Assembly: GCA_031292555.1 (NCBI GenBank)
Contig: JARLGV010000016.1
Span: 1 to 50,657, forward strand
Direction: 5' to 3'
DNA from: Fimbriimonas sp.
GTDB lineage: Bacteria > Armatimonadota > Fimbriimonadia > Fimbriimonadales > Fimbriimonadaceae
Length of the DNA: 50,657 bases
Made by a program: the position numbers and the translations under genes. Positions 45,380 to 50,657 of this stretch are shown here, piece by piece. How positions within the stretch are numbered: position 1 is the first letter of the stretch; every line of letters starts with the position of its first letter. The notes under the pieces were generated by a model. The model was not told the origin of the DNA. It saw only the letters and a program-made list of their open reading frames with translations, and did no database searches.

Positions 45380-46180
45380 AGGTCCTTTCGCAGATTCTTA
45401 GCTGATCACCCAGTCTTCACTTCCGAGGACTATCAGCGTGCGGAGCCGACGGCTTCGCATAGAGCTATTCAAGATCGGATAGGCCGCGCGATTAAACGCG
45501 GCGAAGTGATCCGTGTTCAAAACGATCTGTTCGCCTCGGTGCCTCCTGCTTGCGAGGCGCATCAATTCATGCCCGATCGATTTCACATCATGGCCGCGCT
45601 GCGTCCAGATGCTGTGTTCTGCGGACACACCGCGCTAGAGCAGTTAGGGGTCGCGTACTCAATGTGGAATGAATGCTGGGCGTACACGAGTGGTAGACGA
45701 GAGGTGTTCACGTTCCAAAGGATGCGCTATCGACCTGCAGCACCTCCTCCAATTCTCGTAAAGCAAGGGCTTCACTCACTTGGGCTCGTAAGGCACGATC
45801 GGGTGGGCGTGATCATCACCTCGCTCGGACCCGAACGTGCTCTCGTCGAGGGATTTCGTAACCTGAACCAATATGGAGGGCTCGGAGAGTTTCTCGAGTC
45901 GGTGGACGCGCTTCAGCGAATCAACGCGAACCTTCTGCTGAGACTTCTGGAAGCTTATGGCGAGGGCAGGCTGTACTCTGCCAGTGGTTGGTTCTTAGAA
46001 TCGGGCTGGACGATGATAGAGCCAAATGCGGAACTGATAACTTCCCTATTTGACCGTCGATCGAAAGGTCCGGTCTATCTGGATCGGTCAATGGGCGAAG
46101 TTAAGAAGAACCGTCGCTGGAACCTCTTGATTCCTGAGCGCCTGCTGCATTGGCGCGACGGCTCTGATTACGAGTATTAG
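45374..46180 (+). CDS. AbiEi-type antitoxin / autoregulator
   Basis: A 268-residue protein: an N-terminal winged helix-turn-helix (residues ~1-55, with FTSEDYQRA..AIQDRIGRAIKRGEVIRVQNDLFA) followed by the AbiEi C-terminal domain (ALRPDAVFCGHTALEQLGVAYSMW, RVGVIITSLGPERALVEGF). AbiEi represses the operon and neutralises the AbiEii nucleotidyltransferase toxin in type IV systems. No AbiEii gene follows; instead there is a regulator remnant, so this copy is either an orphan or works with something else. The start codon lies in a 25-bp inverted repeat. Confidence 0.8.
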   Translation: MARSFRRFLADHPVFTSEDYQRAEPTASHRAIQDRIGRAIKRGEVIRVQNDLFASVPPACEAHQFMPDRFHIMAALRPDAVFCGHTALEQLGVAYSMWNECWAYTSGRREVFTFQRMRYRPAAPPPILVKQGLHSLGLVRHDRVGVIITSLGPERALVEGFRNLNQYGGLGEFLESVDALQRINANLLLRLLEAYGEGRLYSASGWFLESGWTMIEPNAELITSLFDRRSKGPVYLDRSMGEVKKNRRWNLLIPERLLHWRDGSDYEY

Positions 46181-46182
46181 GA

Positions 46183-46512
46183 GCCATCGTTGATTCCGTT
46201 GCGACTCGGTTCCAAGTCTCGGGTCCTTGCCCTCTGCAGAGCGCGTCTACGCGATGTTTTGCTGCCTTCGACGAGGATGCTCGAGAAATCACGTTTGAGC
46301 GACTGCATCCGACTTTCCCGTCACTAGCCCGAGGGGACCCACTTCTTTACGAATTACTCTGCCTTGTCGACGCACTTCGCGGGAATGGTGTAGCACGAGA
46401 ACGCGGGCTAACGGCAAAAGAGTTTCGTTCCAGGTTCCATCGTTCATGCGACCCTCCAAGCGCAAAAGCAAGTATACTGCCGTCAGGGCTCCGGCTCGTG
46501 AGCAGGCACTGA
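46183..46512 (+). pseudogene. Remnant of a predicted HTH-family regulator
   Basis: A frame directly after the AbiEi stop runs 110 codons without any ATG, GTG or TTG near its beginning. Its text (ITFERLHPTFPSLARGDPLLYELLCLVDALRGNG, then ARERGLTAKEFRSRF) resembles the C-terminal tail of a family of predicted transcriptional regulators ('...LYELL.LVDALR.GRARER...'), from memory. The N-terminal DNA-binding part is missing, so it is called a remnant. The 285 bp after it (46513-46797) contain nothing I can assign apart from the promoter of the next gene, which I cannot place. Confidence 0.5.
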
Positions 46513-46797
46513 GCTTTGCTCGTTCAACGAGCCTTTTCGGCCGCGGTGATAGCAGGTCGACAAACTCCACTATTAGCGAGTCGTCTCAGTAATTGATATT
46601 TCCGAGCACAGATCCGGACAAAAAGCCTTTCTACTTTACAGAGCGTCTTCTATGTGACCGACCCCTGCTATCGCAACTCACAGTTTAGATATGCACAATT
46701 CAAGCCCAGCGCTAATTCCCGTTAATACCGCTCATGACCAATAGAGTTCCGTCCACCTAGATGGTCATATGCAAATCTGCCCTTTCTTCAGACCAAA

Positions 46798-47868
46798 ATG
46801 ACGAATCGAAAACTTCAGGTATTTATCTCATCGCCGTACCGCGACCTAATCCCGGAAAGGCAGGCAATAGTTGAAGCAGTTCTTTCTGCTGGACACATTC
46901 CAACCGGCATGGAGCTATTTGTCGCGGGTAGTGATAGCCCCCTTGAACTCATAAAAAAATGGATCAGTTCCTCAGATGTTTTTCTCTTGTTGCTAGGAGG
47001 CAGATATGGAAGCTTAGAACCGACAAGTGGCAAGTCTTACACTCAACTTGAATACGAACATGCCCTACAACTCGGAAAGCCATTTTTTTCGTTAGTGATG
47101 GACGAAGAGCTGCTCTTAACTAAGGCTAGGTCTGATCCCTCTGCATTTCTAGAACTCGAACATCGTACGCCATACCTGGCTTTCAAAGAACTTGTATGCA
47201 CACGCCACGTCCGCTTCTTTAAGAATCTTGATGACCTCAAATACCGCACAGTGGGCGCTTTAAGAGAGATTAATTCAAGTCCGAATCTCGTGGGCTGGAT
47301 TAGAGAGGATACCGCCGACTCAAAAACGCAATTACGATCCACTCTAGGTAGATCATTTGAAGTCGGAAGTGGCTTGCTTCGAGACATCGAGGAGCATCAC
47401 AACTATTCAATCGTAATGAAAAGCGTCATTGATGAGCCCGGTGGATGCCTGAGAATTGGATCTCCCTTCTTGCGCTACTGGTTTGATGTGCATGACGACA
47501 ATCGAATGGCGCGGCTCCTTAGAGGCACAAAGAACTTTAGAGTTAGCGTTCTTTTTTTTAGTAATAAAGGGTTGCCAGACTACGATGCCAAACACTCAAC
47601 CCTTATTCGAAAACAGCTAGAGAGAACCGTTGAGACATTCCCGGACCGCTTTGAATTCAAGCACCTTTTGCGTTGCAGTGATCTGAGCTACATTGTTTAC
47701 GAATTTCACAGTGAACAAAAAGTGAAACAATCGAGATGTCTAGTTGGCTACCAGAACACTCGCTATATCGATAGACCATTTATTGAGTTTGTTTCTAACC
47801 CCGATTCTTTATCTCCGTTCGTCCAATCGATTCTTTGGGGACATGATCAGGCATTCGAAGTTAGATAG
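46798..47868 (+). CDS. DUF4062 domain protein with unknown C-terminal domain
   Basis: A 356-residue protein. The N-terminal ~110 residues are DUF4062, a TIR/SIR-related Rossmann-like fold: LQVFISSPYRDLIPERQAIVEAVL, GHIPTGMELF, SSDVFLLLLGGRYGS and SGKSYTQLEYEHAL. The C-terminal half (about 185-356; YSIVMKSVIDEPGGCLRIGSPFLRYWF, VSVLFFSNKGLPDYD, FIEFVSNP) is not recognised but looks like a separate alpha/beta sensor or catalytic domain. DUF4062 occurs in NLR-like and other defence proteins. It is 21 bp ahead of the radical SAM gene on the same strand, suggesting a joint function. Its DNA is AT-rich for this window. Confidence 0.85.
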   Translation: MTNRKLQVFISSPYRDLIPERQAIVEAVLSAGHIPTGMELFVAGSDSPLELIKKWISSSDVFLLLLGGRYGSLEPTSGKSYTQLEYEHALQLGKPFFSLVMDEELLLTKARSDPSAFLELEHRTPYLAFKELVCTRHVRFFKNLDDLKYRTVGALREINSSPNLVGWIREDTADSKTQLRSTLGRSFEVGSGLLRDIEEHHNYSIVMKSVIDEPGGCLRIGSPFLRYWFDVHDDNRMARLLRGTKNFRVSVLFFSNKGLPDYDAKHSTLIRKQLERTVETFPDRFEFKHLLRCSDLSYIVYEFHSEQKVKQSRCLVGYQNTRYIDRPFIEFVSNPDSLSPFVQSILWGHDQAFEVR

Positions 47869-47889
47869 TAGGCCCTTTTTGAAATACCA

Positions 47890-49062
47890 ATGAATATTCT
47901 GCTCGTAGAATTGTGCGGTAATCGACCGGAGTTCAATGAACCTCTTGGATTAGGATGCCTGTCGTCTGCATTAACGCGCGATAAGCGATTAGTGATTACA
48001 GATATGTCTTTTCACTGGAACTTAGAGCACGGCCCATACCCTCCAAGCGACAAGATAAGGGAAGCTCATATCATAGGGGTGTCGATACAGATTCGAGCTT
48101 TTCCGAATTTTCGTGAGCTGTACGAGCACATCCGTAAGATCAACTCGAAAGCTCTGATTGTTGTAGGAAATGTCGTTCCAACATTTGGCTATGAGCAGAT
48201 CTTGCAGGAGTTTCCCGAAGTTGTCTGCGTACGGAGCGAAGGAGAGCTCGCCATCTGTGAACTTGCCTTCATTCATCAAAGCAGGCAGATAGCTCCGAAC
48301 GCACTGCACCAGGTCGCAGGTATAGCTTTTCAGAACGGCGATAGCGCTCAGGTAAATCCGATCAAACTGTCAAACCTGAAGGAGTATTCACATCCCGACC
48401 GTCCATTTCTCTCGTTCATTCGCGAGAAAGGCGGGATTGCTCGGATTGAGGGAAGTCGTGGTTGCCATTGGGGTCGCTGCGAGTTCTGTTCCGTCGCAGA
48501 GCGGTTTGGTTTCTCTAATTGGCGACAGTTTGAAGTAGCGCACATAGTAGAGGAACTGCGTATTCTAAGTAGCAATGGCATTCGGAGCCCATACTTCACA
48601 GACGAGGACTTTTTCGGGCGAAACTACGAGAGAGCCATTTCGCTAGCGCATGCCATCATCGCAGCCAAGAAACTTGGAGAGATTCATGCAGACATGAACT
48701 TTTTCATTTCATCGCTTGCAGCCGACATTAAAGATGATCGAGGTTACGAAGCCGTTCGCCACCTTAGAGCTGCGGGATTGCGCGAAGTATTCGTCGGGAT
48801 AGAGTCTGGCGTAAAGGATCAACTCAAACGATTCCAAAAGAAAGCCACTGCAGACACGAATACACTTGCACTGGAGAGACTTTCTGCAATCGGCTTGCAG
48901 GTTGATATCGGGTATATCATGTTCGATCCCTTTACGAAGTTCGAAGATTTGTCAATTCATATTGATTATCTTCGAAAGCTTACACTTGACGGGTGCCATT
49001 CTCGTGTGATTAAGGGACTAAGGATTCAACCTGGTCTGCCCCCCGTAAATGAAGACGCGTAA
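47890..49062 (+). CDS. B12-binding radical SAM protein, 3' end replaced by an IS element
   Basis: The 390-residue frame has a cobalamin-binding-like N-terminal domain (1-~130; NILLVELCGNRPEFNEPLGLGCLSSAL, IIGVSIQIRAF) and a radical SAM barrel. The cluster motif is GCHWGRCEFC (C192, C197, C200), a CX4CX2C spacing rather than CX3CX2C. FTDEDFFG and REVFVGIESG are typical of B12-radical SAM proteins. Residues 382-390 and the TAA stop are encoded by the left end of the IS3 element that begins at 49032, so the original C terminus is lost; most relatives are longer. Substrate unknown; the linked DUF4062 gene suggests a defence or modification role (inference). Confidence 0.85.
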   Translation: MNILLVELCGNRPEFNEPLGLGCLSSALTRDKRLVITDMSFHWNLEHGPYPPSDKIREAHIIGVSIQIRAFPNFRELYEHIRKINSKALIVVGNVVPTFGYEQILQEFPEVVCVRSEGELAICELAFIHQSRQIAPNALHQVAGIAFQNGDSAQVNPIKLSNLKEYSHPDRPFLSFIREKGGIARIEGSRGCHWGRCEFCSVAERFGFSNWRQFEVAHIVEELRILSSNGIRSPYFTDEDFFGRNYERAISLAHAIIAAKKLGEIHADMNFFISSLAADIKDDRGYEAVRHLRAAGLREVFVGIESGVKDQLKRFQKKATADTNTLALERLSAIGLQVDIGYIMFDPFTKFEDLSIHIDYLRKLTLDGCHSRVIKGLRIQPGLPPVNEDA

Positions 49063-49100
49063 ATTAGAGTTCTCCCCGATAATCTAAATCGAGGAGCACT

Positions 49101-49403
49101 GTGAAGAAATCGAGATTTACTGAAGAGCAGATCGTTCGGATATTGAACGAGGTGAGTGCCGGCAAGTCGGTTCGCGAGGTGTGCGCAGCACACGGCGTGA
49201 GCGATGCGACCTTTTACACTTGGAAGCGTAAGTACGCTGGCATGGAGACCCAGGATGTCGGCCGCTTGCGGGAGCTTGAGAAAGAGAACGACGACCTGAA
49301 GCGGCTTTTGGCCGAGCGGGACTTAGAGGTGTCCGCGGTAAGGAAGCTGTTCCGAAAAAACGGATGGTCGCTCCCCAGCGAGCTGCGGGAGCGAAGTTTC
49401 TGA
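49101..49403 (+). CDS. IS3-family transposase OrfA
   Basis: A 100-residue DNA-binding subunit with an HTH_8-type helix-turn-helix (RFTEEQIVRILNEVSAGKSV..VCAAHGVSDATFYTWKRKY) and a leucine-zipper-like tail (LRELEKENDDLKRLLAERDLE). It starts at GTG 49101 after an AGGAG site. Its gene overlaps OrfB in the -1 frame, so an OrfAB fusion transposase can be made by frameshifting at 49355-49361. Confidence 0.93.
   Translation: MKKSRFTEEQIVRILNEVSAGKSVREVCAAHGVSDATFYTWKRKYAGMETQDVGRLRELEKENDDLKRLLAERDLEVSAVRKLFRKNGWSLPSELRERSF
49355..49361 (+). other. Programmed -1 frameshift site A_AAA_AAC
   Basis: Six A and one C in the OrfA frame read CGA AAA AAC, the classic X_XXY_YYZ slippery heptamer. A -1 shift here continues directly into CGG ATG, the OrfB frame, giving the OrfAB transposase usual for IS3 elements. 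Confidence 0.8.
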
Positions 49404-50233
49404 TGTCGGAGGGATTGAGCGTTCGACGGGCTTGTTGGATTGCCTGCGTTTCGACGGCCGAGCCGTACCGTGAGCCGGCGCCGGACAAGGACGCAGAACT
49501 GCGAGACAAGCTGCGATCGACTTGGCGCCCGAACATGGGCTACCGGATGGCGCACGCGCTTGTCAGGGATGCATTCGCTCCTCTGAACGTCAAGCGCGTC
49601 CATCGGATCTGGAAGGAGGAAAAGCTGGGGCGTATGAAGCGCTACCGCAAGAAGCGCACTGGTCAGAGCGTACCGGTGAAGGCCGAATACCCAAACCATG
49701 TGTGGTGTGTCGATTTCTGTTTCGACACCTGCATGAACGGAACGAAACTCAAGATCCTAGCGATCAAGGACGAGTTCACCAGGGAGTGTTTGGCTCTGGA
49801 GGTCGGCACACGCCTTAGGTCCCGCGATGTGCAGCGTGTGCTCAGGGACTGCTTTGAGATCTACGGTGCCCCGGAGTTCCTTCGCTCGGACAACGGTAGC
49901 GAGTTCATTGCACGGACGCTCGCGGTGTTCCTCAGCCAGTCGGGAACACGGACGCATTTCATCAAGCCAGGCAGTCCCTGGCAAAACGGATTCATCGAGA
50001 GCTTCAACTCGCGCCTGAGAGCCGAATGTCTCGACGTCGAGGTGTTCTACAACCTGGCCGACGCTCAAATGAAACTGGCGATCTATCGCCGGTACTACAA
50101 TGAGGAACGGCCCCATTCGTCACTTGGCTATCGCCCCCCGGCGGTCGCCGCGCGATTGTTGGACTCCGGTCGGGCTACGCCCTCCCTACATCCAACAATC
50201 TCCATGACCCAATCATCGGAGAACTCTAGTTAA
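49364..50233 (+). CDS. IS3-family transposase OrfB (DDE integrase domain)
   Basis: A 289-residue catalytic subunit with an HTH_21 segment (RSTWRPNMGYRMAHALVRD) and a retroviral-type integrase core. The DDE triad is visible as D in VWCVDFCFDTC, D in FLRSDNGSEF and E in NGFIESFNSRLRAE, and the family ending YNEERPHSSLGYRPP is present. All catalytic residues are intact, so the element may still be active. It is made mainly as an OrfAB fusion. Confidence 0.94.
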   Translation: MVAPQRAAGAKFLMSEGLSVRRACWIACVSTAEPYREPAPDKDAELRDKLRSTWRPNMGYRMAHALVRDAFAPLNVKRVHRIWKEEKLGRMKRYRKKRTGQSVPVKAEYPNHVWCVDFCFDTCMNGTKLKILAIKDEFTRECLALEVGTRLRSRDVQRVLRDCFEIYGAPEFLRSDNGSEFIARTLAVFLSQSGTRTHFIKPGSPWQNGFIESFNSRLRAECLDVEVFYNLADAQMKLAIYRRYYNEERPHSSLGYRPPAVAARLLDSGRATPSLHPTISMTQSSENSS

Positions 50234-50428
50234 GATGTCTTCACGAAAGGGGGCAGACCAGGGTCCCGCCCTCCATCCGATTACCACCATCATGCCATAC
50301 CCGATCAGGTTTCCCAGTGAGCAGATAGTAGCAGCTATCCGTTTCTTATTCATTTGATTCCCATTTGGGTAGTTCAGCAGTCCAAGTGGATGGGTGGGGG
50401 CTTGGGCACATTTTCCATGCAGGCTCTT

Positions 50429-50638
50429 TCACATGCTATTTGATGTTGGCCTTTCTCTCTTCGCATCATAGATCGAGAAGTCTACGAATTTCATGAACCC
50501 TGTCAGCGTAAACTCAAGGCTAATATGCGGCTCTGATACATGCGCCGACTGCTTTACTCTCAATTCATTCCCGTCCGATTCAAAGTGAAGTCGTCGCTTG
50601 GTCAGCGCTGCAAGGATGTCTGTCCGATTAAGATTCAT
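50429..50638 (-). CDS. Hypothetical small protein, 69 residues
   Basis: A short minus-strand frame (MNLNRTDILAALTKRRLHFE..) with an alternating, beta-rich middle (LEFTLTGFMKFVDFSIYDA) and a basic tail. No family is recognised and no good ribosome site is seen. It may be a real small cytosolic protein in the island, but length and lack of context keep confidence low. The 168 bp between it and the IS hold nothing I can assign. Confidence 0.35.
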   Translation of the reverse strand: MNLNRTDILAALTKRRLHFESDGNELRVKQSAHVSEPHISLEFTLTGFMKFVDFSIYDAKRERPTSNSM

Positions 50639-50657
50639 TTTGTCTGGAGACCAAAAA

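Larger units (their letters stand above)
49032..50260 (+). mobile_element. IS3-family insertion sequence (IS407-like), 1229 bp
   Basis: Ends TGGTCTGCCCCC (49032) and GGGGGCAGACCA (to 50260) are inverted repeats; similarity continues inward for about 50 bp (TGAAGAC, then TAGAGTTCTCC at 49065 facing GGAGAACTCTA at 50218-50228). Ends starting TG and closing CA, the 1.2-kb size and the two overlapping frames fit the IS3 family. No target duplication is visible: left flank AACC, right flank GGGT. This suggests a deletion or recombination after insertion. Confidence 0.92.
42491..50657. mobile_element. Candidate genomic island at tRNA-Arg(CCT), right end outside window
   Basis: Starting at the tRNA scar, coding sequence becomes visibly AT-richer and the content changes from sugar metabolism to TIR, AbiEi, DUF4062 and radical SAM genes plus an IS3 element. 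No integrase is within the window; it would be expected near the intact tRNA at the other end. The extent is therefore inferred. Confidence 0.65.

Noticed and set aside
49060-50233. TAA on both sides of the TAGAGTTCTCC repeats as a 3-bp target duplication of the IS
   Set aside because: Inverted similarity continues outward for another 30 bp to TGGTCTGCCCCC / GGGGGCAGACCA, so the TAA bases are inside the element and the true ends are 49032 and 50260.

Overview
The window is high-GC bacterial chromosome, most likely from the Armatimonadota (Fimbriimonadia-like). This is inferred from two prepilin-like proteins with an [19 protein letters not shown]-type leader and an H-X9-DG-type tail, and from several LacI regulators placed beside secreted glycoside hydrolases; no rRNA or intact marker gene is present to prove it.

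Left part (1-24305), conserved chromosome: the end of a WD40-repeat protein; a GH43 enzyme; a compact operon of response regulator, histidine kinase, TolC-like protein, MacA-like adaptor, FtsX-type permease and ABC ATPase (2372-9688); a nucleoside hydrolase divergent from a LacI regulator with a clear operator/promoter; a secreted carbohydrate-binding-like protein; an esterase; a DUF4272 protein; an 85-bp tandem repeat with two hairpins per unit; and a minus-strand arabinoxylan-type operon (two-domain CE1 esterase, GH3, GH51) divergent from its own LacI regulator.

Middle part (24306-42490), mixed: gene debris including a fragment copied from a uroporphyrinogen-decarboxylase-like gene, orphan hypotheticals, DUF1398 and SUKH-4 proteins, a TPR-sulfotransferase, two 'prepilin-like protein + small lipoprotein' cassettes, a GH26 mannanase with a UROD-like protein, a mannitol dehydrogenase, a GNAT acetyltransferase, a cupin remnant with an in-frame stop, and an unrecognised membrane/secreted protein pair.

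Right part (42491-end), candidate genomic island: a 3' half of tRNA-Arg(CCT), canonical from position 32 to CCA, marks an attachment site. Beyond it the sequence is AT-richer and carries defence-type genes: a TIR-STAND-TPR protein with a degenerate P-loop, an AbiEi-type regulator whose start codon lies inside a perfect 25-bp inverted repeat, a regulator remnant, and a DUF4062 protein paired with a cobalamin-binding radical SAM protein. An IS3-family element (49032-50260) has inserted into the radical SAM gene and now supplies its last residues and stop codon. The DUF4062/B12-radical SAM pair and the TIR-STAND protein are the best candidates for an undescribed system; a function in defence is inference from domain content and island context.
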